DNA from: an archaeon | GTDB taxonomy: Archaea > Nanobdellota > Nanobdellia > Pacearchaeales > GW2011-AR1 | Length of the DNA stretch: 64,000 nt | Direction of reading: 5' to 3' | NCBI GenBank assembly: GCA_018657525.1 | Contig: JABHWZ010000005.1 | Span: 1 to 64,000, forward strand | Part shown: positions 1 to 13,491 of the stretch, in pieces | Layout: each line of letters starts with the position of its first letter | Position numbering within the stretch: position 1 is the stretch's first letter | Translations under genes and position numbers: made by a program | Notes under the pieces: model-generated | Seen by the model: the letters and a program-made list of their open reading frames with translations, nothing else | What the model was told of the DNA's origin: nothing | The model's database searches: none

Positions 1-280
1 ATTTACATTTAGATTTCATAGCTTGTATTTCTTCTTTTTCTCTTTTCTCATTATCCTTTTGACACACATGGCTCATACCTAAATAAAGAGGGGTTGCTAT
101 TATTCCTAAGCTAGGAGAAAACTCAAATGCTCCCGTGCCCTCAAAAACAGGCGCCACACCCAACATCCTATTTGCCAACTGCCTCTTAGTAATCCCAAAA
201 GTCCAATTCGCACTTTTCACCGCAGCATTAGCTACATTCATTAATCTATCATCCACAAACTGATATGCTTTTCCTAACAT
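1..280 (-). CDS. hypothetical protein, truncated by window edge
   Basis: Minus-strand ORF from ATG at 280 (MLGKAYQFVDDRLMNVANAAVKSANWTFGITKRQ...), open to position 1; not in the supplied ORF list. Confidence 0.6.
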   Translation of the reverse strand, partial: MLGKAYQFVDDRLMNVANAAVKSANWTFGITKRQLANRMLGVAPVFEGTGAFEFSPSLGIIATPLYLGMSHVCQKDNEKREKEEIQAMKSKCK

Positions 281-341
281 AAAATTTCAAGAAAAAACTA
301 ATTTAAAAAACTTCCTATTTGTATTAACTTATGAATAATAA

Positions 342-689
342 CTATTCCTTTCCAGAAGCCATCTCATTTAATCTTCTTCTTAATTCACCCACTTCACTTT
401 CCATCACATCAATATATTCTTTAGCAAGCTCTGGATGATCTTGAAAAAGTCTTTGAGTAATATTAGAATGAGGATTCATTTCGTGAAGAGTATTCCCTTG
501 ATGTAAATAAATAGTGGTATCATCTGCATCCCTACTCTTTTGGACTTTAATATCCCATGGAGAAACAATCTCACAATTCCCCGATCTCATTACTGCAGAA
601 TACAATTCATCTACTAGTTGTACTTTTTCCTTATCAGAAAGCTTTCTAAAACGATCATGATCAATAGTAAATGTAGTTGAATATCCCAT
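342..689 (-). CDS. hypothetical protein
   Basis: Complete 115-aa ORF in an otherwise empty interval. Confidence 0.6.
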   Translation of the reverse strand: MGYSTTFTIDHDRFRKLSDKEKVQLVDELYSAVMRSGNCEIVSPWDIKVQKSRDADDTTIYLHQGNTLHEMNPHSNITQRLFQDHPELAKEYIDVMESEVGELRRRLNEMASGKE

Positions 690-733
690 ATTAAATTAAC
701 AGGATAATTATTTTTAAAGATTTATATTCAAAA

Positions 734-3247
734 CTATTCTTTATCTTCAGAGATAGTTTCTTCTTTTTCTGGAACTTTGACAAGATCAGTAACACTATCT
801 CCAATCTGAAGTTTTACAATACGAACTCCCTGCGCCGCTCGACCCATTACTCGAATATTTTTCAAACCAGTTCGAATAACCATTCCCTTTGCTGTTGTAA
901 TTATAATATTATCATCATCATTTACAGACACAGTATTTACCACAACTCCAGTTTTAGCTGAAACTTTCAAATTGATAACTCCTTTTCCTGCCCTAGCTGT
1001 CTTCCTATAATCTGCAACAGCTGTTCGCTTTCCATAACCATTCTTAGTAATTGTTACAATCGCGGCCGTCCTCAAAATATCCAAAGATACAACCTCATCA
1101 TTAGATTTCATTTTAATTCCAGTAACTCCATAACTAGCCCGACCCATCGACCGCACATCCCCTGAATTAAATCTAATGGCTTGCCCATTCTTAGTTGAAA
1201 GTAAAATTTCTTCTTTATCCTTAACAATCTCAACACCAATTAAATCATCCGAATTATCAAAAGGCAAATTAATTGCTTTAATTCCTGAAGCACGCGGTTT
1301 TGAAAAATGCTTCAAAGATATTTTCTTAACCATTCCTTTTTTAGTGGCCATAAATAAATCATCCTCAAACTCTTTAACTGAAATTACATTTGTAACTCTC
1401 TCATCTTTAAGACTCAACAAATTAACAATTGCCTTACCTTTACTATACCTTTCAACCGAAGGCAAATCATAAGCTTTCAACCAAAGTACTCTCCCCCTTG
1501 AAGTAAAGAACATCAAATAATCATGAGTAGAACAACTTAACATTTGCTTCACAAAATCTCCTGTTGCCAATCCAGAACCAATAACTCCCTTCCCTCCACG
1601 TCGCTGCTGCTTGTAAGTATTAACATCCATTCTTTTACAATAACCTTTATCTGTAATAGTAATCACAACTTCCTTTTTCTGAACCAAATCTTTTTCAGAA
1701 ATTTCTTTAATATTCTTCAAAATAGTTGTCCTTCTAGAATCTCCATAATTCTTTTTCAATTCATTAACTTCTTTAACAATAATTTTCAAAACTTCTTTAA
1801 TATCTCCAAGAATCTTATCTAACTCAGCAATTCTTTCTTTTAACTCCTTATCTTCTTTTTCTAATTTTTCAGCTTCCATAGAAGTCAATTGTTGTAACTT
1901 AGTTTCTAAAACCGCCTTCGCCTGTTTATTTGTTAAACTAAATCTCTTCATCAAACCTTCAAAAGCCTCAGTTGTTCCACGAGATTTTTTAATTAAATTA
2001 ATGATCTCATCAATATTTTTCAAAGCAATTAACAAACCTTCAACAATTTCTAATCTTTCCTTTGCTTTTTTTAACTGAAATTTAGAACGCTTTGTGATAA
2101 TCAATTTTCTGTGTTTTACATATTGAATCATCACATCTCGCAAAGTTAATATCTTTGGTTTTCCTCCAACCAACGCCAAAAAATTAACATTAAATGAATC
2201 TTGTAACCGAGTATGTTTGAAAAGAGCATTTGTAATAAATTTTGGATTTGCACCTTTTTTCAATTCTAAAACAACTCTAATTTTGCCTTTAGAACTTTCA
2301 TCTCTTAAATCAGAAATATCCTTAATTTTTTTATCCCGAACCATGTTAGCAATCTGAGTCATTAAGGTTGACTTATTAACCATATAGGGAATCTCAGAAA
2401 TAATCACTGCGTCTTTTTTCTTAATTGTTTCTGTAGTTGTCCGTCCTCGCATAATTAATCTTCCCTTACCTGTTTTATACAACTCAACCATATCCCCTGA
2501 AACAGCACCGCCTGTAGGGAAATCAGGACCTTGAACAATTTGAACAAGTTCTTCAATTGTAATTTCTGGCTTTTTGATGTAAGCAACAATAGCATCACAA
2601 ACCTCAGTCAAATTGTGCGAAGGAATATTAGTAGCCATACCAACAGCGATACCAGTAGCCCCATTTAACATTAAAGTGGGAAGTTTACCTGGAAGTAACT
2701 CTGGCTCTTTAAGAGAATTATCAAAATTAGGCAGAAAATTAACAGTCTCTTTATCAATATCTTCAATTAATTCTGAAGAAATCTTTTTTAGTTTTGCTTC
2801 AGTATAACGATAAGCCGCAGGAGGATCCCCATCAATTGAACCAAAATTACCCTGTCCAAAAACTAACGGATATCTTAAAGAAAAATCCTGTGCCATCCTC
2901 ACCATAGCTTCATAAACAGCAGTATCGCCATGTGGATGGTATTTACCGATTACATCCCCCACAATACGCGCGGATTTCTTTGTCTGAGTATTTGGCTTTA
3001 ATCCCATCAATTGCATTGAATATAAAATTCTTCTCTGAACCGGTTTCATACCATCCTCAATTGCAGGAATTGCACGACTAACAATAACACTCATTGCATA
3101 ATCCAAATATGCCCTCTTAGCCTCGACAGTAATTTCAGTTTGAATAATTCCTTTTTCTTCTACATCTGGAACTTTATTAAAATTCTCATTAACTTGAATA
3201 TCTTCTGGATTTTGCTCAACTTGTGTTTTATTAATTTCTTCTACCAT
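734..3247 (-). CDS. gyrA: DNA gyrase subunit A
   Basis: [21 protein letters not shown] and [16 protein letters not shown]; GyrA box QRRGGKG in the C-terminal beta-pinwheel, favouring gyrase over ParC. Confidence 0.96.
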   Translation of the reverse strand: MVEEINKTQVEQNPEDIQVNENFNKVPDVEEKGIIQTEITVEAKRAYLDYAMSVIVSRAIPAIEDGMKPVQRRILYSMQLMGLKPNTQTKKSARIVGDVIGKYHPHGDTAVYEAMVRMAQDFSLRYPLVFGQGNFGSIDGDPPAAYRYTEAKLKKISSELIEDIDKETVNFLPNFDNSLKEPELLPGKLPTLMLNGATGIAVGMATNIPSHNLTEVCDAIVAYIKKPEITIEELVQIVQGPDFPTGGAVSGDMVELYKTGKGRLIMRGRTTTETIKKKDAVIISEIPYMVNKSTLMTQIANMVRDKKIKDISDLRDESSKGKIRVVLELKKGANPKFITNALFKHTRLQDSFNVNFLALVGGKPKILTLRDVMIQYVKHRKLIITKRSKFQLKKAKERLEIVEGLLIALKNIDEIINLIKKSRGTTEAFEGLMKRFSLTNKQAKAVLETKLQQLTSMEAEKLEKEDKELKERIAELDKILGDIKEVLKIIVKEVNELKKNYGDSRRTTILKNIKEISEKDLVQKKEVVITITDKGYCKRMDVNTYKQQRRGGKGVIGSGLATGDFVKQMLSCSTHDYLMFFTSRGRVLWLKAYDLPSVERYSKGKAIVNLLSLKDERVTNVISVKEFEDDLFMATKKGMVKKISLKHFSKPRASGIKAINLPFDNSDDLIGVEIVKDKEEILLSTKNGQAIRFNSGDVRSMGRASYGVTGIKMKSNDEVVSLDILRTAAIVTITKNGYGKRTAVADYRKTARAGKGVINLKVSAKTGVVVNTVSVNDDDNIIITTAKGMVIRTGLKNIRVMGRAAQGVRIVKLQIGDSVTDLVKVPEKEETISEDKE

Positions 3248-3270
3248 TTTATATTATTTTTTATTATTCT

Positions 3271-3300
3271 GGCATCCGACGGAGGCAATTAAAAGATGCC
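3271..3300. repeat. hairpin with 18-nt loop (family H1), copy 1
   Basis: GGCATC-CGACGGAGGCAATTAAAA-GATGCC; loop 16/18 identical to the hairpin at 34085-34118, stem different but perfectly paired. Confidence 0.7.
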
Positions 3301-3332
3301 TATTCCGATAACGCGATGCCTATGCACAATGG

Positions 3333-3647
3333 CTATGCCATTTCCTCCCCTTTTTTATCCATATATTTCATAAGCTCATCTTCTGTTAATTCTTTTTCCA
3401 CAATATCTCCTCCCTTCCATTTACACTTTCTACATTCCCACTCATCCCCTCCTCCTTGCTCTGAATCACTATTACTCAAAACCAATCCCACATCATCACT
3501 CCCACAATCTGGACACTCCCTAATTTTAAAGGTCTTACCTGCTTTCTTTTTTGAACTATCAATGCCTTGCGCTTTTTCCCAATCAGCCTTGCTGTCATAA
3601 CCTCCCAATATCCATTCTGGAGTCGATAACTTTAATTTTTTTGCCAT
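3333..3647 (-). CDS. zinc-ribbon protein
   Basis: CPDCGSDDVGLVL...WECRKCKWKGG zinc-ribbon motif. Confidence 0.7.
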   Translation of the reverse strand: MAKKLKLSTPEWILGGYDSKADWEKAQGIDSSKKKAGKTFKIRECPDCGSDDVGLVLSNSDSEQGGGDEWECRKCKWKGGDIVEKELTEDELMKYMDKKGEEMA

Positions 3648-4291
3648 TATAATTTACCCTCCCACTCTTTAATAAATCTTTCAACAAATTCCTCGATAAA
3701 TTTATATCTTTCTCTAGCAATAGTTTGTGCAACTTTTGTCTTAAATGTTTCAGGTTTAATTTTAAATATTTTTTCATAAAAATGATTTATTGCAGTTGTA
3801 GAATCCTCTCCAATATAAACTTTTTTTGGAGGCATATCTGCTCGATAAAGTGGTCTACCTTTCATCCCCCCATAACCAAAAACCCTTGCAATACAAATTG
3901 CCCCAAGAGCATCAAGCCGATCTGCATCTTGCAAAATCTCTGCTTCTTTAGATTCTGGTTCAAGACCTTTACTATATCTATGAACCTTAATTGCATCAAC
4001 AACTTTAGAAATTTTTTCTTCAGGAACATTAGCTTCTTTCAAAAGATCTTCAGCCATTTTAGAACCTTCTTCTGCATGACAAATATCTTCCCCTTCAACT
4101 TCTCTCATTCGTGCAATATCATGAAGTAAAGCTGCCATTTTAATAACCCCCAAATCAATATCTTTTTTTTCCTTAGCTAACTCAACTGCCAAATTATAAA
4201 CTCTCTGAGTATGATCAAAACCATGACTTCCATCTTCTTTAAAATAACATTGAATTTTCTCTTTCAAAATATCCAAAACTTTTTCATCCAT
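3647..4291 (-). CDS. HD-domain phosphohydrolase
   Basis: GSHGFDHTQRVYNLA...ALLHDIAR...ILQDADRLDALG; start taken at MDEKVLDILKEK. Confidence 0.85.
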   Translation of the reverse strand: MDEKVLDILKEKIQCYFKEDGSHGFDHTQRVYNLAVELAKEKKDIDLGVIKMAALLHDIARMREVEGEDICHAEEGSKMAEDLLKEANVPEEKISKVVDAIKVHRYSKGLEPESKEAEILQDADRLDALGAICIARVFGYGGMKGRPLYRADMPPKKVYIGEDSTTAINHFYEKIFKIKPETFKTKVAQTIARERYKFIEEFVERFIKEWEGKL

Positions 4292-4292
4292 T

Positions 4293-4562
4293 TTATTCTT
4301 TATCCTCCCAAACAACATCACGTGTCCTTAAAGCTTTTTGACGAAATTCTTCAAATTGTTTACTATGAAAAAATCCACATCTTTCATAATCAGAGTTACA
4401 GAATCCATCATATACCTTACAACCAGATTCATAAGGACATTCAATTTTTTCTTCTTTTACTTCACGGAAGGCCAAAAGATTTTTAGCTTTCAAAACATCC
4501 ATTCTAGAACCTTCTCCAGATTGTAAAATTCTTTCAGCTTCAACATAATTCATAATTGCCAT
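4293..4562 (-). CDS. small Cys-containing protein
   Basis: Start MAIMNYVEAER immediately after the gyrB stop; CPYESGCKVYDGFCNSDYERCGFF Cys cluster. Confidence 0.65.
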   Translation of the reverse strand: MAIMNYVEAERILQSGEGSRMDVLKAKNLLAFREVKEEKIECPYESGCKVYDGFCNSDYERCGFFHSKQFEEFRQKALRTRDVVWEDKE

Positions 4563-4563
4563 T

Positions 4564-6486
<1,923 letters not shown>

Positions 6487-6556
6487 TCAATAATATACCA
6501 AAATCAAATTGCTTTATAAAGCTTTCGTGACGTTTTACCGACGACAAACAAAAAAA

Positions 6557-6838
6557 TCAAGCAAATAAATCATAATGTTTCCAATCTTTTTTTAATCTAA
6601 CCCAATTAAAAAGACTTACCCCAAAATTAAATGAAATTTGATAGTTACATTGTCTTTCTTTACCATCTTCCTCTCCATAAACCTCAAATTGGTGCACTCT
6701 ATTTCCTGGCTGTTCAACAATCCAGCAAAGGTCACAATTTTTTCTAGTAATTAATCTAGTAATTTTATCATGTAAATCATCTTGACTTTTACACCTCAAA
6801 GATATCTCAAAACCCAAAGGATGAAAAGTATTTCTCAT
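6557..6838 (-). CDS. hypothetical protein
   Basis: 93-aa ORF directly downstream of the eL24 gene. Confidence 0.55.
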   Translation of the reverse strand: MRNTFHPLGFEISLRCKSQDDLHDKITRLITRKNCDLCWIVEQPGNRVHQFEVYGEEDGKERQCNYQISFNFGVSLFNWVRLKKDWKHYDLFA

Positions 6839-6839
6839 T

Positions 6840-7013
6840 TTACTCCCTTGGTTTTTTGTCAGATTTAAAAATCCATCTAACTTTTCTTCGCTTCATCTGC
6901 ATATTTTTTCTACACTTTCCAGAACATAAATGTTTAACAGTTCCATCTTTTAAAATTAAAGATAATCCCCGATGCAAATCATAATCTTTTTCACAATATG
7001 AGCATTTAGGCAT
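6840..7013 (-). CDS. rpl24e: 50S ribosomal protein L24e (eL24)
   Basis: MPKCSYCEKDYDLHRGLSLILKDGTVKHLCSGKCRKNM zinc motif; follows L7Ae-S28e. Confidence 0.85.
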   Translation of the reverse strand: MPKCSYCEKDYDLHRGLSLILKDGTVKHLCSGKCRKNMQMKRRKVRWIFKSDKKPRE

Positions 7014-7014
7014 T

Positions 7015-7287
7015 TTAATTTCTACCCCCACATTTATGAATTGCTACTTCATAAGTCCCATCCGAGTTTGGTGCAGAAAAAACTCTATATCCAGATCCAT
7101 AAACTTCCCCCAAATTATCCCTTTGTTTAAAACTAACATCTTGAATATTAAGAACTTCGCCCACTTTTGTATCTATCAGCCCTAAAGCAACTCGCCCAAT
7201 AATTAATTGATCTTCTTCCATCAATAAAGTATTTCCAATTCCAGACATTTTAACTATAACTTCCCTCCGAAGGTTTTTGCGAAGCAT
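7015..7287 (-). CDS. hypothetical protein within ribosomal-protein run
   Basis: Start MLRKNLRREVIVKMSG avoids overlap with S28e; intact ORF. Confidence 0.5.
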   Translation of the reverse strand: MLRKNLRREVIVKMSGIGNTLLMEEDQLIIGRVALGLIDTKVGEVLNIQDVSFKQRDNLGEVYGSGYRVFSAPNSDGTYEVAIHKCGGRN

Positions 7288-7312
7288 AATCTTCGCAGGT
7301 GTCTTACGAATC

Positions 7313-7606
7313 TCATGAGTAAGACCCTTTTGTAACATTTGATTTAATTCTACGAGCTTCAATTTCTGTTTCTCTAAGCATTAAAAAATCCCCGATTTTT
7401 ACCGGACCTTTTACATTTCGTCTCATTGCTCTTCCTTCATCTCGTCCCGCTTGCACTATACATTTAACTTGAGTAATCTCACCACGAAAACCTGTTCTAC
7501 CCAATATCTCTTCTACAAGTGCTGGCACTGCTTGCGCTGCTACAATTTTGTCGCCACCCTTAGAACCTTGAGATTTTACTTCTTTCTTATTTTGAGTCTT
7601 TGCCAT
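7313..7606 (-). CDS. rps28e: 30S ribosomal protein S28e (eS28)
   Basis: [52 protein letters not shown]. Confidence 0.92.
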   Translation of the reverse strand: MAKTQNKKEVKSQGSKGGDKIVAAQAVPALVEEILGRTGFRGEITQVKCIVQAGRDEGRAMRRNVKGPVKIGDFLMLRETEIEARRIKSNVTKGSYS

Positions 7607-7622
7607 TTTTATTAAAAATAAA

Positions 7623-7973
7623 TTATTTCAAAGCAGCAATATCTTTCTCAGCGTCCCCTGCTTCAATTACTGCAACAGAAGAACACGCAACATTAATACC
7701 TACTGCGATTCCTAATTTTTGTTTACTATCTATTTCCTGACATACAATCCCTTTTTCCTTGCAAAGCACAGGTAAGTGCTGAACGATTTCCTTGGGATCA
7801 ACATCACCAGCATAAACAACTAATTTAGCTGTTCCTCGCTCAATTGATTTAGTAACTTCGTTAGTTCCTTTTTCAACTTTTCCAGTCTTTCTTGCCCTTT
7901 CAACAATACTGTATGTGTCTACCATTTTATTAATTCTAAGAACTCTGTATATCTTCATCTGAACAGAGTCCAT
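7623..7973 (-). CDS. rpl7ae: 50S ribosomal protein L7Ae
   Basis: [42 protein letters not shown]. Confidence 0.93.
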   Translation of the reverse strand: MDSVQMKIYRVLRINKMVDTYSIVERARKTGKVEKGTNEVTKSIERGTAKLVVYAGDVDPKEIVQHLPVLCKEKGIVCQEIDSKQKLGIAVGINVACSSVAVIEAGDAEKDIAALK

Positions 7974-8110
7974 CAGATATAATTTAAGACTAAAATAGGT
8001 TTATAAACATTTGCACTACTAATTTTAATCAGATTAAAATATCCAATCTTCTCTTACCACTCTCTAACCTAACTTCTCCCAAAGATTGATTATCATTATC
8101 CAAAAAAAAC

Positions 8111-8539
8111 TTGAAACTATTTAAAAAGATTATTATAATAATCAAACATATAAATTCTTTTAAACAAACAAAAGTTATAAAAATTATGGATTCATTTGAT
8201 ACACTAACTATTTTATTAGGTTACTTCCCAGAAGAATTTATTCCAGACTCTACTCCAGCAATACATAATGCACTATATGAACTATCTCAAAGAAAAGAAT
8301 ATAAAAAAACATTCCCAAAGGTAGTTTTTAAAAATAAAACTGATTATAGATATTCTCTGGAGATAGCAGCAGATTTCAGAAACATGGAGATTTGTGAATG
8401 GATAAGCTCTAACGATCAAAATTTAATGATAAGTCCTGCACTAAGAAGGAGAGCAAAAGAAAAAGAACAAACAATCTCAGAACAAAAAAGAGCAACTTTA
8501 GAAAAAATGGCCCAAGAATTCTCAGCGCTTTTAGGATAA
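8111..8539 (+). CDS. hypothetical protein
   Basis: 142-aa ORF; start possibly at the internal Met MDSFDTLTILLGYFPEEF. Confidence 0.5.
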   Translation: MKLFKKIIIIIKHINSFKQTKVIKIMDSFDTLTILLGYFPEEFIPDSTPAIHNALYELSQRKEYKKTFPKVVFKNKTDYRYSLEIAADFRNMEICEWISSNDQNLMISPALRRRAKEKEQTISEQKRATLEKMAQEFSALLG

Positions 8540-8553
8540 AGATAAATTTAAAA

Positions 8554-10359
8554 CTAATATCCTCTCAAATTAAAAAGCATTTTAAATCTCACAAGTTTAA
8601 GCTCTTCATAAGTAAACTGACTATCAAAATAAACATAAACCGGGGACAACTTTTCAACTCCAAATTTTTCAAAGGCCTTAACGATTTTTTTAAAATCTTT
8701 TTCTCCAGGCAATAAATATTCTAAATTTAATTCAATTCCTAAAGAAAGAAGTTTTCCAATATGATTTGTAATAGTCGAAACACTCACATTCTGGTTATTA
8801 GCCATATCATATAAAGAAACTTTCTTAATCACCATTTTTCTAGTCTTCGCACAATGTTTAATAGAACCCACCATTTTATTTTCATCAAAAGAATTCTTCA
8901 ACCTTAATGCCGAGTGAATTTTAATTGCATTCAAAAATAATTTTCCATAATCCTTCAACTTCTTTTCTCCAACTCCTTTAATTTTTAAAAATTCATTTTC
9001 AGTATTAGGAAACTGCAAAGCCATTTCCTTCAAAGAAACATCCCCAAAAATAACAAAAGGTGGAATTTTTTTCTCTTCAGAAATATTTTTCCTTAATGCT
9101 CTCAATTTTTCAAATAAATCTTCATCATAAATTAATTTTTTATTTTTATCACTAAACAACCCTTCATTTACTATTATATTTTTAGAAGGATCACAAATAT
9201 CACATCCTGAACACTCTCCCAAAAAATCTTCTCCAAAATGTTTCAAAATATGTTTTCTCCTACAAGAATTCATCTCGCAATATTCCATCACGCCCTTAAC
9301 ATTTTCAAACTCACTTTTTCTTTTTTCAACTGTAGATAATTTATTAATAAAATAACGATGCTTAAATAAATCTCCTCGAGAATAAAATAAAATGCAATTA
9401 CTTTCGATACCATCTCTTCCAGCCCGACCAATTTCTTGATAATATCCTTCCAAAGATTTTGGGAAAGTCTGATGAATAATTAACCTAACATCTGGTTTAT
9501 CTATCCCCATACCAAATGCAATTGTAGCGACGATAATATCAACCTTATCGTTAATAAATAACTCTTGATGTAACTTTCTTGTCTGAGAGTTTAATCCCGC
9601 ATGATATGGCAAAGCACTCAAACCATTATCATTTAGAAGCTCGCTTATAGATTCCACATCTCGCCTAGAAAAACAATAAATTATAGCGGACTTGCCTTTG
9701 TATTTTTTCAAAATATTAACAATTTTTTGAGACAATTTCTTTTTTTCAAAAACCATCAAATTAAGATTTTTTCTATCAAAACTAGAAATAAATAATTTAG
9801 CATTTCCTAAAGAAAGTTCAGATAAAATATCCTCTCGAACTTTTTCCGTCGCTGTAGCAGTTAAAGCGATTATTGGAACTCCAGGAAAAAGAGATTTCAA
9901 TTTTTTAAGATTCCTATATTCCGGACGGAAATTATGGCCCCATTGAGAAATGCAATGTGCTTCATCCACTGCAATTAAACTTACACTTAATTTTTCCAAA
10001 AATTCCAGGAATCCTTCTGAAGCCAATCTCTCGGGAGCAATATAAAGAAGTTTAATATTTTTTATATCCCCCTGAATCTCAGAAATTTCCTTCGCTGATA
10101 AAGAAGAATTAATAAATCTCGCATTAATTCCATTAGCGTTTAAACTATCCACTTGATCTTTCATAAGAGAAATTAAAGGAGAAACAACAATAGTTAATCC
10201 AGAAAGTTTCATGGAAGGAAGTTGATAACACAAAGATTTTCCTCCTCCAGTGGGCATCAAAACAAGAGAATCCTTTTTCTCAAAAACATTTTTAATGATT
10301 TCTTCTTGCATAGGCAAAAATTCATCATAACCAAAATATTGTTTTAATAATTTTCTCAT
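8554..10359 (-). CDS. recQ: RecQ-family ATP-dependent DNA helicase
   Basis: MPTGGGKSLCYQLP, DEAHCISQWGHNFRPEYR, ATIAFGMGIDKPDVR, HRDC/RQC-like C-terminus. Confidence 0.94.
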   Translation of the reverse strand: MRKLLKQYFGYDEFLPMQEEIIKNVFEKKDSLVLMPTGGGKSLCYQLPSMKLSGLTIVVSPLISLMKDQVDSLNANGINARFINSSLSAKEISEIQGDIKNIKLLYIAPERLASEGFLEFLEKLSVSLIAVDEAHCISQWGHNFRPEYRNLKKLKSLFPGVPIIALTATATEKVREDILSELSLGNAKLFISSFDRKNLNLMVFEKKKLSQKIVNILKKYKGKSAIIYCFSRRDVESISELLNDNGLSALPYHAGLNSQTRKLHQELFINDKVDIIVATIAFGMGIDKPDVRLIIHQTFPKSLEGYYQEIGRAGRDGIESNCILFYSRGDLFKHRYFINKLSTVEKRKSEFENVKGVMEYCEMNSCRRKHILKHFGEDFLGECSGCDICDPSKNIIVNEGLFSDKNKKLIYDEDLFEKLRALRKNISEEKKIPPFVIFGDVSLKEMALQFPNTENEFLKIKGVGEKKLKDYGKLFLNAIKIHSALRLKNSFDENKMVGSIKHCAKTRKMVIKKVSLYDMANNQNVSVSTITNHIGKLLSLGIELNLEYLLPGEKDFKKIVKAFEKFGVEKLSPVYVYFDSQFTYEELKLVRFKMLFNLRGY

Positions 10360-10438
10360 AGATACCCCAATAGAAAATATAATTTAAGAAGGTTTCTATT
10401 TAAGAATTTGAAAGGAAAATTGAATAACTTTAAAGATT

Positions 10439-11455
<1,017 letters not shown>

Positions 11456-11474
11456 AGATACTATATAAAATTAA

Positions 11475-11819
11475 TTAGAATCTCCGATTATCAGATTCCG
11501 AAGCTCTCTTAGAATTTATCCTTCTCGCAACTCGCTGAAGAGCATAAGTTCCTTGAGGTTTCCTTAATTTATAACCAGTATAACAATCCTCTTCTATAAC
11601 TTGATGAGAAGTTAGATAATCAATCGCTCTTTCTAAAGCTCTATCATCTAATTGAACATTTTCCTGAAGAACACCCAAAGGAACAAATCTTTCCTGATGC
11701 TCAAAAAAATAATCATAAATTAAAAATAATGACTCTGCTACTTCTGGTTTAAGAATATCATAATCTGGAATCGAAGAATATCTCATACATCTAGTTAAAC
11801 TTTTTTTTTTCTTCATCAC
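11475..11819 (-). CDS. hypothetical HTH-like protein
   Basis: Helical 114-aa protein with wHTH-like pattern (RFVPLGVLQENVQLDDRALERAIDYLTSHQVIEED). Confidence 0.45.
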   Translation of the reverse strand: MMKKKKSLTRCMRYSSIPDYDILKPEVAESLFLIYDYFFEHQERFVPLGVLQENVQLDDRALERAIDYLTSHQVIEEDCYTGYKLRKPQGTYALQRVARRINSKRASESDNRRF

Positions 11820-12070
11820 TTAAAAAAATCTCTTTAGCCATTAACAAAAATAAAAAAAAGACTTTATTAAGATTTATGTGTTAAAATTAATCAAATAAGA
11901 AAAAATAAACCCTATGCTCGGAAGTGATAAATTGGTTAGTGTTTATAAGCTTAAAAACCTTTTGTTATGTCGAGAAAGCTTTAAAAATAATTTATAAGAT
12001 ATTTAATTATGAAATTTTGTCTTGCAACAACCGCAATCGCTGATGCAGAATTAGTGAGGAGAAACCTTTA

Positions 12071-12388
12071 ATGAAATTCTGTGACAAATGCGGTAAACCA
12101 CTTCTTATTGAAAACGAGATTGCTAAATGTAGCTGTGGATATCAGGAAAAAGCAACACCCTTAAATTCAAAAGAAAAAATACAAGAGCCAATTCAAAAAG
12201 GGAAAGGAGTAGCAAAAGATTTAGAAATAGATCAAGGTTTCCCACATCTTTGTAAAAAATGCGGACATGAATTCGCAGAAGTCACAGATTTGGGAGTCTT
12301 CTGGAGCGATGAATCAAGTGTATATTTATTTAAATGTAAAAAATGCCACAATACTGAAAGAGAAGCTTACGGCTCAAGTAATATGTAA
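12071..12388 (+). CDS. transcription factor S / RPB9-like zinc-ribbon protein
   Basis: N-terminal CDKCGKPLLI...CSCGY and C-terminal CKKCGHEF...FKCKKCHNTERE zinc ribbons. Confidence 0.8.
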   Translation: MKFCDKCGKPLLIENEIAKCSCGYQEKATPLNSKEKIQEPIQKGKGVAKDLEIDQGFPHLCKKCGHEFAEVTDLGVFWSDESSVYLFKCKKCHNTEREAYGSSNM

Positions 12389-12479
12389 AATGAAAACAAA
12401 AATTTGCCAAAAATTATTCTGAATTAACAAAATACCTAAAATAAAAAAAATAAAAAAAGAGAAATCAAGAAAAAGAAAA

Positions 12480-12677
12480 CTATCTTTTCTTTTTCTTAGC
12501 GGCTTTCTTTTTCACGGCTTTCTTTTTCACTGCTTTTTTCTTTACAGCTTTCTTCTTTTTCTTCTTACCGCCTCTTGCCATTACAGCTTCGCAAACATTC
12601 CCTTTTCCATCAACGTAATAAAGATGTCCGGGTTTTCTTGTAATAGCATTTTTTAAAATTACTTTTCCCATTGTCAA
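12480..12677 (-). CDS. small protein with (KKKAV)n lysine-rich tail
   Basis: MGKVILKNAITRKPGHLYYVDGKGNVCEAVMARGG followed by KKKKKKAVKKKAVKKKAVKKKAAKKKKR. Confidence 0.7.
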   Translation of the reverse strand: MTMGKVILKNAITRKPGHLYYVDGKGNVCEAVMARGGKKKKKKAVKKKAVKKKAVKKKAAKKKKR

Positions 12678-12746
12678 CCTCCTTTTTGATTATAAGTCTG
12701 CGTCAAAAGACGCAGCGCCCTATAAATAAGTTAAAATTCTTTTTCT

Positions 12747-13091
12747 TTATAAATCTTTTGTGTCCTCGAGAAGTTTCAAAATTTTAGAATACCGACGAGA
12801 AATAGGTATTTCAATTAATTTAGTAAATTCTTTTTTAGGAGAAATAGAAAATTTCCACAAAGGAATTATCCTTTTTTCTATAACTTTATCGTCGCTATCT
12901 AACCAAATTGCTAAAAAAGGAAAAAATACAAACCAAGAAGTAAGTTTAATCTTTGTATTTTTTTTAAAATCAAAAAGTAAAGCTTTTGCTTTTTCACGAC
13001 GACAAAAAGTTAAACCAATTCCTTTTTGCCACCAATTACAATCCTTAACTTCCAAAAATTCATCTCCAATTTTTATTTTTTTAATTCTCAT
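12747..13091 (-). CDS. DUF192-like protein
   Basis: WWQKGIGLTFCRREKAKALLFDF...KVIEKRIIPLW pattern. Confidence 0.5.
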   Translation of the reverse strand: MRIKKIKIGDEFLEVKDCNWWQKGIGLTFCRREKAKALLFDFKKNTKIKLTSWFVFFPFLAIWLDSDDKVIEKRIIPLWKFSISPKKEFTKLIEIPISRRYSKILKLLEDTKDL

Positions 13092-13098
13092 TTTTTAA

Positions 13099-13491
13099 CT
13101 ACCACCAACTTTTATTTTTCTGAATACCTTTTTTAGATAAATAAGTTTCATACATTAGATTGACATTTTTCTCATTAACAACATTGTGGTGCTTAAACCC
13201 TCCCCCAAAAGTAAATGGAATATGCATAAGTTCATGAATAATTGTTTTAATCTGATCTTCTTCAGAAAGTTTATCAAATCTTTCAGATAAAAATTCCAAA
13301 GCATAAAACGCATTGACCCCCATTGCCTTTTGCATAAGTTTCCCCAAAGCATGACACCGAGCAATTGTTCTCTTCGAAGATGTTCCAAAACTTCGCAAAC
13401 ATTTAATCTTATCTATTTTAACGTGCGGAAACAAAAGTCCAGAAATCTCTTCAGCTATTGCTTGTAAATCCCCCGCAAATTCATATTTCAT
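13099..13491 (-). CDS. putative metallopeptidase
   Basis: HELMH zinc motif (IIHELMHIPFTFGGGFKHHN). Confidence 0.65.
   Translation of the reverse strand: MKYEFAGDLQAIAEEISGLLFPHVKIDKIKCLRSFGTSSKRTIARCHALGKLMQKAMGVNAFYALEFLSERFDKLSEEDQIKTIIHELMHIPFTFGGGFKHHNVVNEKNVNLMYETYLSKKGIQKNKSWW

Noticed and set aside
1176-1822. Plus-strand ORFs 1176-1472 and 1544-1822
   Set aside because: Antisense to gyrA, low-complexity S/N/F-rich translations; spurious.
3316-3600. Plus-strand ORF 3316-3600
   Set aside because: Antisense to the zinc-ribbon gene; Pro/Ser/His-rich shadow ORF.
3725-4526. Plus-strand ORFs 3725-4129, 4211-4486, 4338-4526
   Set aside because: Antisense to HD-domain and small Cys protein genes; F/N-rich shadow translations.
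12009-12071. 20-aa ORF MKFCLATTAIADAELVRRNL overlapping the TFS start by 1 nt as a leader peptide
   Set aside because: Too short and unsupported; could be chance.
12480-12560. Possible CRISPR-like tandem repeats
   Set aside because: 15-nt units without spacers, in-frame (KKKAV) coding repeats; no CRISPR array or cas gene seen anywhere in the window.
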